Shown here one piece after another: positions 50,366 to 59,945 of a stretch of DNA of 64,000 nucleotides (its first letter is position 1; each line of letters opens with the position of its first letter). Origin of the DNA: an uncultured Saprospiraceae bacterium (GTDB lineage: Bacteria > Bacteroidota > Bacteroidia > Chitinophagales > Saprospiraceae); NCBI GenBank assembly GCA_937934275.1, contig CALHAM010000041.1:32182-96181 (forward strand), read 5' to 3'. The notes beneath the pieces were generated by a model. That model saw only the letters and a list, made by a program, of their open reading frames with translations. It did not search any database and was not told the DNA's origin. A program made the position numbers and the translations under genes.

Positions 50366-50929
50366 ATGAAGAAAGTCTCTCTTTTGGTCTTAGCCCTCGT
50401 CTCCCTGGTTTTCACTGCCTGTAAAAAAGAGCTTCCTCTTAATCCTGACCCCATCGAAAGTGCAAACCGCACCATCATCGAATTGGGAAAAAAGTGGGGG
50501 ATCATCATTGGGGGCGGCAGTTGCGATCCTGGACGGGGCTGCTGCATCAAATTTGGGAAGTACAGTGATTATCTGCTCAGAACCAATGAGTTTAATGCAA
50601 AGCCCACTATTCAAATAGGTCCGGATGGCAATGAAAGCCTGGTTTTCAGGGGTGAAGTAGCCTTCGACAGCCTCAGCCAGGATGTGCAGCAGTTTCTTTT
50701 AAGCAAAAGGCCTACGGAAATAACGGAGGATATTCCTGTTTACGAAGAAATAGTAAAAGAGGCTTATGCCAACTCGGGTCTCAGCTATAAAGGGCAAAAA
50801 TTCACGATGCGCAGAGGAGTGGTCAAGGTTGATGGGCCAGAACCGGATGGCAGGAAGCCCATCAAGGTCAAAATCACCATCACCGTGAAAGACGTAACCG
50901 TAGTCATCACCATTGAATTTGGATATTAA
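50366..50929 (+). CDS. Hypothetical lipoprotein
   Basis: MKKVSLLVLALVSLVFTACKKE lipobox; CDPGRGCCIKFGKYSDYLL. Confidence 0.65.
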   Translation: MKKVSLLVLALVSLVFTACKKELPLNPDPIESANRTIIELGKKWGIIIGGGSCDPGRGCCIKFGKYSDYLLRTNEFNAKPTIQIGPDGNESLVFRGEVAFDSLSQDVQQFLLSKRPTEITEDIPVYEEIVKEAYANSGLSYKGQKFTMRRGVVKVDGPEPDGRKPIKVKITITVKDVTVVITIEFGY

Positions 50930-51067
50930 GTTTGGAGGCATAATGGTACCGGTCGGTATCGGCAGAGGGGACATCCCAACAACCTATTGCAACTAAAGGC
51001 AACCCAAGTCAAATCATAATGGAGGGTTCTTCTTTTCCATCATTCAAACCCAAATGGATCCGCCGCA

Positions 51068-51099
51068 GATGCCAGCGCTATCAAGCTGGCATCTTTTTT
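51068..51099 (+). terminator. Rho-independent terminator
   Basis: GATGCCAGC / GCTGGCATC followed by TTTTTT. Confidence 0.8.
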
Positions 51100-51192
51100 A
51101 TTTCTATTACTTTCGTGTGAAAAATATTCTCTTAAATAATCCAGCGCCTTATCACCCTGGTTGCTACCTTAAATCAAAGCCCTGTCGTATTT

Positions 51193-53175
51193 ATGAAAAA
51201 CACTGTTGTTTTCTTCGTTTTGCTGATGGTACGGACGCTTTACGGCCAACCCTTGCCTCCACGCGAGAGTGACTTCCGTTGGCACTGGCAAGAGGGTCGA
51301 GGTATGCACTTCCAACCTATCCTGCCACCGTTAGACCAAAAAGCTGGGGCACCCCCTGCTTTTTACGACCATTATTGGGAATTCGGCGACGGCTCATATA
51401 GTTTGGAGAAGGAGCCGATTCACTTCTATCGAGAGGAAGGGACTTATGAAGTCTTTTACATGGCTACCGGCAAGTATGACAACGGCAAGGCTCCGCGCTC
51501 CAGAAAAAAAAGCGTGCAAAGTCCGGCTGCAGGCGAGAATAAGAATGCCGTAGCTGAACATTCGCTCCAAAAGCAGCACCTTCGGATGCAGGCCGTGCGC
51601 AACCCCCGCGCAGAAGAGGAATTTGTCTGCATCCTGACGTATCGCAACCTCACTCCGGTGAGCCAGTCAGGGAGGTTGCTCTTTTTTTTCAACGAGCGCG
51701 CCTGGCCTGCTGCCCATTTCGATTGGCTCGAAGCTCGCATCCATCACGGCGAAGCGGAGGAGGAGTCGATCAGTTTTGCGCCGATCCCGTTTTCCGATAG
51801 CCACTTCATTGCCGACCTTCAATCGTCGTCTATCAACGATTACTTAGCCCTGCTACCCCCCTTCGAAGCACCCCGCCATTTTGAAAACTTGAGCCAGGAG
51901 TATCGAAACTTTAAAGCATGGCGATTCAAAGCTTTACAGCCAGGTGAACAGCGGCACTTGTTCATCTCTTTGATGGCAAGGCCCAACATGATAAAAGACA
52001 CCTCCGCCCTAATTTACCTGTCAGGGCTATACGAGAGCGATGATGGGCGGGTGTCGGAGCGGTTTGACCTAGAGCTGGAAATAGTGGCCTCCCACGACCC
52101 TAACGCTATGGCCGTTTCTAAGCGCAGAATGAGTTTTCGCAGGGCAAAAAAGAAGCACCTCGACTTCAAAATCCAGTTTCAGAACACAGGCGAAGGCCCG
52201 GCCAGTACTGTAAAGATTTCTACCCCAATACCACAAGGACTGAGCGCCCAAAGGCTTTATCTGCTTGATTTTCAGCCGTCCTGTGCTATTTGCCCTAAGA
52301 AAGAGGTGCTCTACAGTTGTTTAGACACACAGATTCTGAAAAACGAACTGGTTTTCGCCTTTAAAAACATATACCTGCCGGGCACCCGACAGCGGGATGT
52401 GAACGACAGAGACTCCACAAAAGGCTGGATAAAGTACCGGATACCCCTTGACCATCAGGTCAGAAAATTACCTTTGAACACGTATGCCAGCATTGTCTTT
52501 GATAAAAACCCGCCGGTAGTAACAAACCGTACTTCTACACACTTTAAAACGGGCCTTTCCCTCGCCCCTGCCATGGGTATAGACCTCGACGGAGACAACA
52601 ACAACCTCAGCTTGGGCCTATTGTTGGCCCCTTACAAGCCCTGGCGGCCCTTTTTGCAGGGAGAAGTATGGCAACATTTCCGGCAAGCCGATACCCTCAG
52701 CACTTCTTATCAAAAAGACACGTCTTGGTTTAGGGCCGTCATCCAGTCTGGTGGCGTAATTAGCGAAGCAAAAATAGATTCGTCCTACAAGGAGGTGTAC
52801 GTCAGCCGAACGACTTATTTCCCTAACCTTTCCTTTGCGCTGATGCCTGGCTACCACCTGAACGACTGGTTGAGCTTCGGAGCCGGTGCGCAGTTCGGGC
52901 TGGCGCAGCGAAAGACTAAAGAAGAGATTACCTTTACCCGCTCTGTGAAGGCGTTCAACCTGTCGACCAATCAAGAGATGAAGGACCTCAGTAAGGAATA
53001 TCCGGCGCAAAGGGAACAACGAACGAGTCATTCCACGCAATGGGACTGGCACATCTTTGCCAATGTGTTCATTGGCAGGGTTCGCTCCGGCCCCTCGGTG
53101 GGGGTGCGCTACTTCCTCCCCTTAGGCTCTGACCGAGCGGGCAGGTGGTTCGCCTTCCTAACCTGGCGTTTCTAA
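51193..53175 (+). CDS. PKD domain-containing secreted protein with beta-barrel-like C-terminus
   Basis: YDHYWEFGDGSYSLEKEPIHFYREEGTYEVFYMATG (PKD); DLDGDNNNLSLGLLLAPYKPW... beta-rich end. Confidence 0.7.
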   Translation: MKNTVVFFVLLMVRTLYGQPLPPRESDFRWHWQEGRGMHFQPILPPLDQKAGAPPAFYDHYWEFGDGSYSLEKEPIHFYREEGTYEVFYMATGKYDNGKAPRSRKKSVQSPAAGENKNAVAEHSLQKQHLRMQAVRNPRAEEEFVCILTYRNLTPVSQSGRLLFFFNERAWPAAHFDWLEARIHHGEAEEESISFAPIPFSDSHFIADLQSSSINDYLALLPPFEAPRHFENLSQEYRNFKAWRFKALQPGEQRHLFISLMARPNMIKDTSALIYLSGLYESDDGRVSERFDLELEIVASHDPNAMAVSKRRMSFRRAKKKHLDFKIQFQNTGEGPASTVKISTPIPQGLSAQRLYLLDFQPSCAICPKKEVLYSCLDTQILKNELVFAFKNIYLPGTRQRDVNDRDSTKGWIKYRIPLDHQVRKLPLNTYASIVFDKNPPVVTNRTSTHFKTGLSLAPAMGIDLDGDNNNLSLGLLLAPYKPWRPFLQGEVWQHFRQADTLSTSYQKDTSWFRAVIQSGGVISEAKIDSSYKEVYVSRTTYFPNLSFALMPGYHLNDWLSFGAGAQFGLAQRKTKEEITFTRSVKAFNLSTNQEMKDLSKEYPAQREQRTSHSTQWDWHIFANVFIGRVRSGPSVGVRYFLPLGSDRAGRWFAFLTWRF

Positions 53176-53193
53176 TCAGTCCTGTGCAGCTCC

Positions 53194-56037
53194 ATGGGGA
53201 AGTTCTACCTGACGCTGCAGCAACGACTATTCGTTGTTTTTCTCTTGGTCGTTCCGCCGTTTTTTGGCGGGGCACAGGCTGGCTCGTATCCAGTTTTTTC
53301 TTTGGAAACGAGGCGCAGCGATTTTAAAGGAGACTCGCTCTACGGTATTTACCTTCAACAACATGCGACATTTCGCCGAGAAGACGACCTCGACGGCTGG
53401 TTGTATTGGATGTGGGATTGGCAGGCTCTCCACTTCGACTATCCTGAGCGCGCGTTGGCTATTTTAAAGACGGCTTTGCGTTTGGCATGGCGACAGCCTG
53501 AGAATACGACGGAAGGGGAAGCTTTCCTTTGGGTGAAGGTCAACGAAGGCTACCACTTGTATAAGGTCGGGCGCATCGTTGAGTCGGTGGAAGCTTATGA
53601 AGCGGCCTGGTCTGCCTGGCAACGGTGGTCGCCGCCCGAATTCGAAGTGTTAGAGTACCTGGTACTACCGCTGGGGGCACATCATACCCGTTTGGGCGAT
53701 AATGAAAAAGCTCGGGCACTGTATGAAATGACTTTGAAAAAAATTTCCGCCACTGCCCATCCTGCTTTGGCAGGCATTTACAACAACTTAGGGCTTACCT
53801 GGTGGAATGAGGGGCACTATGGCAATGCCCGTCGTGTTTTTGCGCAAGGGCTGAAACTCAGAGGGATTGCGCCCGTGCAGCGCGGGCTTTTACACCTTTC
53901 CATGGCCCAGGCCTACTTTGACGAAGCATGCACCGACAGTGCTGATCTTCACCTCGAGAAGTCTTTCTTTTGGTTGAAAAAAGCGCGTGGGCATGCTGAT
54001 GCTGAGAACGCGGAGGATTACCTCGCCGGTGCGCTTTTGTTGAAAGGTCGTTTGTTCAGCCATCGGCAGTCCTATACCGAGGCACTGTCAGTCTATCGCG
54101 CGGCGCTGCACTTAAAGGCCAAAACCATCGGTACTACCCGTCATCGGGATGTCGGAAAAATTCAGGTGGCCATTGGTGAGTTGTATTTGAAGCGCCATCA
54201 GCCGGACGGCGCCCTGCGTGCTTTTCATCAGGCACTGGTTGATTTAATTCCGGCGTTCCCGCCCGACGATATCTGGGCTGTGCCGGACTCTACCCATATT
54301 TACGAAGAAAACACTCTGTCCGAGGCTCTGAGAGGTAAAGCGGCAGCCTGTTTTGAATTGTACCAGCAAAACCGCCGAGTCGAGCTGCTGCGCACAGCCT
54401 TGAGATGCTTCCAAATGGCCTGGCTAACCGACACCCGCTTGCGGTTTGCGTTGCAATATGAGTCGTCCAGGCTTACTCTGGTAGCCCAGCAAAGAAAGTA
54501 CGAAGAAAAAGCCCTCGATGTCGCCTATGCCCTTTGGCAGCAAACCGGTGAAGAAAGGTACCTGTTAGAAGGGTGGGCCATTGCAGAGCGTGCTCGGGCG
54601 GTATTGCTTTTAGACAATCTGCTGCGCCTGTACTACCAGCGGCACCTCAGCCAGCTGCTGCCGCGTTTGAAAGAAATGATTCGAATGCGGCGACAACTGG
54701 CCTGGGTAGAACAACAACTTATCCTCGAGCCAAACGCACCGCAGCGGATGGAGTGGCTCCGGCAGCGCCAACAACTGCTTGACCGCTTGCAAGCCGAGGA
54801 GCAGAAAAACCCTGCATGGGAGGCCGTCTTCCACCATTCCACGCGCTGGTCGGCCACTTCTGTGTTGCAATTGGCCGCACAGATTCCCACTTACGGCATT
54901 CTCGAGTATTTTGTTGGGAGCAATAACATTGAGATATTTTCGGTGCAACACGGCAAACGGGCCGCCTGGACGCGCATCCAGCAGCCGAGCAAGCATGCTG
55001 CGGCAGTGCAACAACTTCTGAAATGGATGCAGGCTAAAAGCCTACAAAAAGAGGGCTTAACCGCCTACAAGGACCTCGCGTTCTCAACGTACCAGCAATT
55101 GGTGCTACCGGCCATTCGGCAGGCGTCCATAGATGCCAGCCACCTGTTGATAATACCCGACCGATGGCTGGCCTTCTTGCCTTTTGAGGCTCTCCTTACG
55201 GAAAACAACCTGAAGAACTGGCAGCAAGCCCCATGGCTCCTGCGGCGGTATTCGGTGTGCTACGCTTATTCAATGGCTGTGTTTGAAGTGCAGTCTCGCA
55301 TGGATTTTTCCCCAAAAGCCAATATCCTTCAGGCTGCTCCCATGTTTGAAAATAGTCGGCATAACCTAAGCCCACTGCGATATAGCTTACAAGAAACACC
55401 CGCTCGCCACATGTGCGCAAGCCGCATTCTAGTGGCAGAGGAGGCCGCATGGAGTCTTTTTGAAAGCCTGGCACCCGAATATGCCGTCTTGAACCTGTCC
55501 ACCCATGCCGCCGCTTCTGCGCATAGCGGAGAGCCTGCGATTGAGTTTTACGATGGGCCAGTGCTGGTTCCTAAGGCCTATTCGCTATCGCTCCAAGCTG
55601 ACCTGGTAGTGTTGAGCGCCTGCGAAAGCGGGCTTGGTAACTTTCACGACGGCGAAGGGGTAATGAGCCTGGCCAGAGCTTTTACCTATGCCGGCTCGAA
55701 AGGGCTGGTAACTTCACTTTGGGTGATCAATGAGTCGGCTACAGCTGCTATTTTAGCAAAAATGTACCAGTATTTGAGGAAAGACGAGCCTAAAGACATT
55801 GCCCTGCACGCTGCCAAACTTAGCTATCTGGACGATGAGCACACCCCCCCCTTCCAGAAATCGCCGTACTACTGGGCTGCTTTGATTTACATGGGAGATA
55901 CAGGGTGCGTTCGCTGGCAGCAGTGCTCATGGCAGGGTGTATTAGTGAAGTGGGGGGCAATGGCGGTAGTGATGGCTGGAGCGGTATGGTTGTTCAGGAA
56001 ATATCGGAAAAAACGCGCCCTCCTCAGGCGGAGCTGA
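53194..56037 (+). CDS. TPR-CHAT domain protein (caspase-like), signal peptide and C-terminal TM anchor
   Basis: TPR-rich N-half; CHAT signature VLNLSTHAAASAHSGEPAIEF and LVVLSACESGLGNFHDGEGVMSLARAFTYAGSKGLVTSLWVINESAT; C-terminal GAMAVVMAGAVWLFRKYRKKR. Confidence 0.92.
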   Translation: MGKFYLTLQQRLFVVFLLVVPPFFGGAQAGSYPVFSLETRRSDFKGDSLYGIYLQQHATFRREDDLDGWLYWMWDWQALHFDYPERALAILKTALRLAWRQPENTTEGEAFLWVKVNEGYHLYKVGRIVESVEAYEAAWSAWQRWSPPEFEVLEYLVLPLGAHHTRLGDNEKARALYEMTLKKISATAHPALAGIYNNLGLTWWNEGHYGNARRVFAQGLKLRGIAPVQRGLLHLSMAQAYFDEACTDSADLHLEKSFFWLKKARGHADAENAEDYLAGALLLKGRLFSHRQSYTEALSVYRAALHLKAKTIGTTRHRDVGKIQVAIGELYLKRHQPDGALRAFHQALVDLIPAFPPDDIWAVPDSTHIYEENTLSEALRGKAAACFELYQQNRRVELLRTALRCFQMAWLTDTRLRFALQYESSRLTLVAQQRKYEEKALDVAYALWQQTGEERYLLEGWAIAERARAVLLLDNLLRLYYQRHLSQLLPRLKEMIRMRRQLAWVEQQLILEPNAPQRMEWLRQRQQLLDRLQAEEQKNPAWEAVFHHSTRWSATSVLQLAAQIPTYGILEYFVGSNNIEIFSVQHGKRAAWTRIQQPSKHAAAVQQLLKWMQAKSLQKEGLTAYKDLAFSTYQQLVLPAIRQASIDASHLLIIPDRWLAFLPFEALLTENNLKNWQQAPWLLRRYSVCYAYSMAVFEVQSRMDFSPKANILQAAPMFENSRHNLSPLRYSLQETPARHMCASRILVAEEAAWSLFESLAPEYAVLNLSTHAAASAHSGEPAIEFYDGPVLVPKAYSLSLQADLVVLSACESGLGNFHDGEGVMSLARAFTYAGSKGLVTSLWVINESATAAILAKMYQYLRKDEPKDIALHAAKLSYLDDEHTPPFQKSPYYWAALIYMGDTGCVRWQQCSWQGVLVKWGAMAVVMAGAVWLFRKYRKKRALLRRS

Positions 56038-56309
56038 TAGTGAATCCTGTGGGCATGCTTAGAATGATGAATTACACCCACTAGCTGTGGGTGGTGGCTG
56101 AAGCGGATGCGTACGAGGCCGTCCGCCAGTGTGTTTCTGGGGCAAATACCGTAAAAATTAGGCTTTAGGAATGGCGTTTTGGCCGTACCGCCGTGTCTTT
56201 ACGAACGGCTATGAGGAGGGCATGAGCAGCATCGTCCTACCAACCCTGCGTTCACTTCCATACCCTTTATGCGGTTGTACCAGTCGTGAGGGTGGTCGTT
56301 AAGCGTCGG

Positions 56310-56780
56310 TTATTCTTCGGGGGTGGGCGGCACTCCTCGGCGCGTTTGGTATCCGTGCGCTTCGGCAAAGTTGCGCAGCAGATTTTCTAAGTCGAGCAGC
56401 GCTTTAGGTCGGTCAATGGAACCGACAACACTTTTCATCTGGCCGTTGCAAAGCGCGCTCAGTGTGGACCAAGGCGCATCTGCAATCTCGGAGGGAATGT
56501 ACTCTGGGTATTGACACAAGCGGGTCCTTTTCATTTGGCGGCGCAGTTGGCGCATTTCGCTGTGGGTCAGCTGAAAGCTAGCGCGGCCCTGGCGTTCAGC
56601 AAATTGCTTGCCCTCGTATTCGACGCGCCCGCTGGTGTAAACGCTTAGGCGAACCACAGGGCAATAGCCGAAGCAGCTGCCCGTCTGAAGTTCTATCAGC
56701 AGGTCTTTACCCGTAGGGTCTACGGCGGGGCGACAGGCCAAAATGCTCAGGAGCAATAGGAAGAGTAGATACCGGGTCAT
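56310..56780 (-). CDS. DUF6438-like hypothetical lipoprotein
   Basis: LLLSILACRPA lipobox; LLIELQTGSCFGYCPVVRLSVYTSGRVEYEG. Confidence 0.7.
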   Translation of the reverse strand: MTRYLLFLLLLSILACRPAVDPTGKDLLIELQTGSCFGYCPVVRLSVYTSGRVEYEGKQFAERQGRASFQLTHSEMRQLRRQMKRTRLCQYPEYIPSEIADAPWSTLSALCNGQMKSVVGSIDRPKALLDLENLLRNFAEAHGYQTRRGVPPTPEE

Positions 56781-56846
56781 AAGAGCGTACTGGTGAGGAA
56801 GCCCCTTGAGGTTCTTTCCACTTTTACGGCGTTTTTGAAGGAGGAC

Positions 56847-58127
56847 CTACCGCTTCTCGCGCTGCTGAGCTATGCGTCGAATGGCCTGCACTAGGCGATC
56901 GAGGTCGCTTTCCAACGTGTAGACGTTAGGTGTAATGCGCACGCCATCCACATTCTGCCAGACGATAGCGACGGTATGAATTTTGTGGTCTCGGAAGAGA
57001 GCCTCGCTGATGTCGTTGCCCGATAAGCCTTCGAGGCCAAACACACCGATAGCACAGCTCCATTGCGGGTGAGTGGACGTGTAGAAGCGGATGCCCGGCA
57101 CATCGCGCACGCGCTCCATCCAGTAGTTTTTCAGGTAGTGCAGGCGCTGTTGTTTGCGCGCAGTGCCAATAAGGTTGTGCAAATCGAGCGAATAGCCGGT
57201 AGCCATTTCGGTAGGGAAACTGCGTGTGCCGAGGCTTTCAAACTTGCGAATATTATCGCCGTCGGGCTTGTCGTTCGACAGCAGCGCCCACACATTAGCA
57301 ATCTTATCGCGCCGAATCCAGAGCATGCCGTTGCCAAAGGGCGCACACAGCCACTTGTGCAGGCTAGTGCCGAAGTAGTCGCAGCCGAGGTCTGGAATGC
57401 GGTAGTCAAGTAGGGCGAAAGAGTGGGCGCCGTCCACAATAACCTCAATGCCTCGAGCGTGAGCGGCATCAGCAATGCGGCGCACGGGTAAGATCTGACC
57501 GCACCAGTTGATGACATGGGTGAGGTGTACTACGCGTGTGCGAGGCGTAAAGCGCGACACATAAGCGTTTACCAGAGCATCCTCGTCTTCGCTAGGCAGG
57601 CTCAGGTCCACCCAGTTTAGGCGGATGCCGTCGCGCTTTTCGCGCTGCTTCCAAGCGTTCATCATGTTGGGGTAATCGAAATGGGAGAGAACCACCTCAT
57701 CGCCAGCTTTCAGGTTGAGGCCGAAAATGATGGTGTTGAGCGCTTCTGTAGCGTTGCGGTTAAGGGCTATTTCTTCCGGGTCAGCGCCAGCCAGTTGGGC
57801 CAATCCTTCGCGTAGCGGCTCGCGGTCTTGGTCGAGGATGCGCCACATGTAGTACGAAGGGGCCTCGTTGCACATGCGGTTGTAGTAGTCCAACGCGTCG
57901 AGGGCGGCTCGTGGAGCAGGGCATACGCCGCCGTTGTTGAGGTTGATGAGGGTAGGGCTGGCAGCAAAAGCAGCGCGGATTTGGCGCCAGAAATCGTCTT
58001 CGCCGTCGTCTTGCGGGTAGGGCCATGCGGTGCTAGCAGGGAAGAAGGCGGCGCGGGCGTCGGTGTGGAGGGCCAGTGCGCCCAGGGCAAGGGCTGTTTG
58101 GCGGATGAAGCTGCGTCGGTTGAGCAT
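56847..58127 (-). CDS. PLP-dependent aminotransferase class V-fold protein (isopenicillin-N epimerase-like)
   Basis: MLNRRSFIRQTALALGALALH Tat-like leader; VDGAHSFALLDYRIPDLGCDYFGTSLHKWLCAPFGNGMLWIRR. Confidence 0.9.
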   Translation of the reverse strand: MLNRRSFIRQTALALGALALHTDARAAFFPASTAWPYPQDDGEDDFWRQIRAAFAASPTLINLNNGGVCPAPRAALDALDYYNRMCNEAPSYYMWRILDQDREPLREGLAQLAGADPEEIALNRNATEALNTIIFGLNLKAGDEVVLSHFDYPNMMNAWKQREKRDGIRLNWVDLSLPSEDEDALVNAYVSRFTPRTRVVHLTHVINWCGQILPVRRIADAAHARGIEVIVDGAHSFALLDYRIPDLGCDYFGTSLHKWLCAPFGNGMLWIRRDKIANVWALLSNDKPDGDNIRKFESLGTRSFPTEMATGYSLDLHNLIGTARKQQRLHYLKNYWMERVRDVPGIRFYTSTHPQWSCAIGVFGLEGLSGNDISEALFRDHKIHTVAIVWQNVDGVRITPNVYTLESDLDRLVQAIRRIAQQREKR

Positions 58128-58684
58128 AGTGAGCAGGCATCGTCGTTGTGAAGGGAAGAGGAGTTTTTGCTTGAGCAAAATTAGGTTTTTACAGCGGGAT
58201 GGTTGGGTTAAAGTTCGGAGTAGAAGAGACAGCAATAGGTTAAGCGTTGCCTCTTATCAAAGGTATAGATAGGTTTAGACTATTCGAAATAAGGTAGTCG
58301 CGCAACAACCCTTGCTGGTAGAAGTTTTGGAGGTAATCAAAATGGAGGGTGCACCGTGCTGCTCTTTCCTTACCGCTTGTGGTTAGTTGTCGACCTACTG
58401 GCATATAAACTTCTGCTCAGACGCTTTTAGAAGGCCGGCCAACTGCGAAGGGCAGGGCGCAGAAACTTCTCGTCTGTATAAATGCTGCAGCGGCCTAAAC
58501 AGAGCAAGAGAGGCAAGCCCAAGAACTCAAAGGGCAGAAACCTGCTTAACCGCCTGCTCGAGCACCAGGACGGGCGGCTTGCTTTTGCCTTGTCTTTCTT
58601 TCCAACAATCAAGCTGGGTGAGGCATTCAGGCTGGCTAAGTTTTTACAAAAAATCAAAAGACGTGAATATTTCAAAAAGAATCT

Positions 58685-58692
58685 TAGCTTTG
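58685..58692 (+). promoter_or_regulatory. Candidate Bacteroidota -7 promoter element for the recombinase gene
   Basis: TAGCTTTG matches the TAnnTTTG consensus ~45 bp upstream of the ATG; -33 element unclear. Confidence 0.35.
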
Positions 58693-58737
58693 CCTTGTGC
58701 TTGATGCGGTCATCTCAAACAGAACGCTACTTCAAAA

Positions 58738-59820
58738 ATGAAAGAAATCTCATTCAGCGCGGGTCATCACAAAGGGCATGCGGTCTTGTTCATGCGCTTT
58801 GAGTATGACCGGGCACTCCTTGAGAAAGTCAAAGGACTGGCCGGCGCCCGATGGAGCCGTTCGCAAAAGGCTTGGTATGTGCCGGATACCGCCTCGTACC
58901 GGGCGATGTTTGGCCTGACGAGCCAAGCTGAAGGCCCGACGCCTGCTGCCTTGCCGGACATTGCCCCGATCAACCAAACGGCACTGTCATCCTTCACATC
59001 AGCACTGCAATTGAAAGCATACAGCCCGAACACCCTCCGAACTTACCGCAACGAATTTGTTCAACTGCTTCGGTACATAGGTCAGACGCCTGTGGATACC
59101 CTAAATCCCGAACAACTCCGCGCCTATTTTTTGTACTGCGTCAGGGAGTTGAAGTTGTCGGAAAACACCCTGCACAGCAGGATCAACGCCGTAAAGTTTT
59201 ACTTCGAGCAGGTGCTGGCTCGAGAGCAGATGTTTATTCAGATACCTCGGCCCAAGAAAAAGGCCATGTTACCCAACGTTCTGGCCATTGCACAAGTAGA
59301 ACGGCTTTTTTCACAACTGGAGAATCTGAAACACAAGACGATGTTGTATTTGGCCTATTCGGCCGGCTTACGAGTGAGCGAGGTGGTGAATTTAAGGGTA
59401 AAGGATATCCATTCAGCCCGCATGGCGATCAACATCAAAGGCGCCAAGGGCAAAAAAGATCGAACGGTAGCCTTGTCGCAAGGCATACTGGCGTTGTTGC
59501 GCAAGTACTATATTGCCTACAAACCCCAGGACTGGCTATTTGAGGGTCAGCGCCCAGGCAGCCCGTACAGTACGCGCAGTTTGCAGCAGATTTTCAGGCG
59601 AGCCAAAACCGCTGCCGGAATTTTACAGGAAGTCACGTTTCATAGCCTGAGGCATAGTTATGCCACACACTTACATGAGGCCGGTACCGACATCAGACTG
59701 ATCCAGGAACTTTTAGGGCACAACGACATCAAAACCACGCTCCGCTACACCCACGTCAGCAACAGAACTTTGGAAAGCATAAAAAGCCCGTTTGACTATC
59801 TCAACCTAAAAAATGAATGA
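58738..59820 (+). CDS. Tyrosine-type site-specific recombinase/integrase (non-IntI)
   Basis: SAM-like core-binding domain (LQLKAYSPNTLRTYRNEFVQLLRYIG) and catalytic R (SAGLRVSEVVNLR), HSLRHSYATHL, LGHNDIKTTLRYTH; ends IKSPFDYL. Confidence 0.94.
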   Translation: MKEISFSAGHHKGHAVLFMRFEYDRALLEKVKGLAGARWSRSQKAWYVPDTASYRAMFGLTSQAEGPTPAALPDIAPINQTALSSFTSALQLKAYSPNTLRTYRNEFVQLLRYIGQTPVDTLNPEQLRAYFLYCVRELKLSENTLHSRINAVKFYFEQVLAREQMFIQIPRPKKKAMLPNVLAIAQVERLFSQLENLKHKTMLYLAYSAGLRVSEVVNLRVKDIHSARMAINIKGAKGKKDRTVALSQGILALLRKYYIAYKPQDWLFEGQRPGSPYSTRSLQQIFRRAKTAAGILQEVTFHSLRHSYATHLHEAGTDIRLIQELLGHNDIKTTLRYTHVSNRTLESIKSPFDYLNLKNE

Positions 59821-59826
59821 GCTTTA

Positions 59827-59902
59827 GTCGTACTTTTTGTATTGTCAAGGGCAACAATACAAAAAGTACGACAAAAGTTTCGTATATTTAAGAGTTATGC
59901 CT
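59827..59902 (+). repeat. attI-like site: 18-bp perfect palindrome plus cassette junction GTTATGCCT
   Basis: GTCGTACTTTTTGTATTG (59827-59844) / CAATACAAAAAGTACGAC (59855-59872), 10-nt spacer; GTTATGCCT at 59894-59902 is the reverse complement of AGGCATAAC at 60602-60610. Confidence 0.6.
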
Positions 59903-59945
59903 CACCCTAAAAGACGACACCTTAACATTAAAAAGACTTTGAAAA

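Noticed and set aside
48846-56037. Type III-E CRISPR (Craspase) locus
   Set aside because: A TPR-CHAT protein and sigma factor are present, but there is no gRAMP/Cas7-11, no Csx30/31 and no CRISPR array in the window.
58387-58802. ORFs upstream of the recombinase (58387-58704 +, 58482-58802 +)
   Set aside because: Low-complexity, overlapping each other and the recombinase start; no family recognised.
58738-59820. Calling the recombinase a classical IntI integron integrase
   Set aside because: The IntI-specific insert expected between the Arg box and HxxR is absent; only the overall tyrosine-recombinase fold and ending (IKSPFD) are similar.
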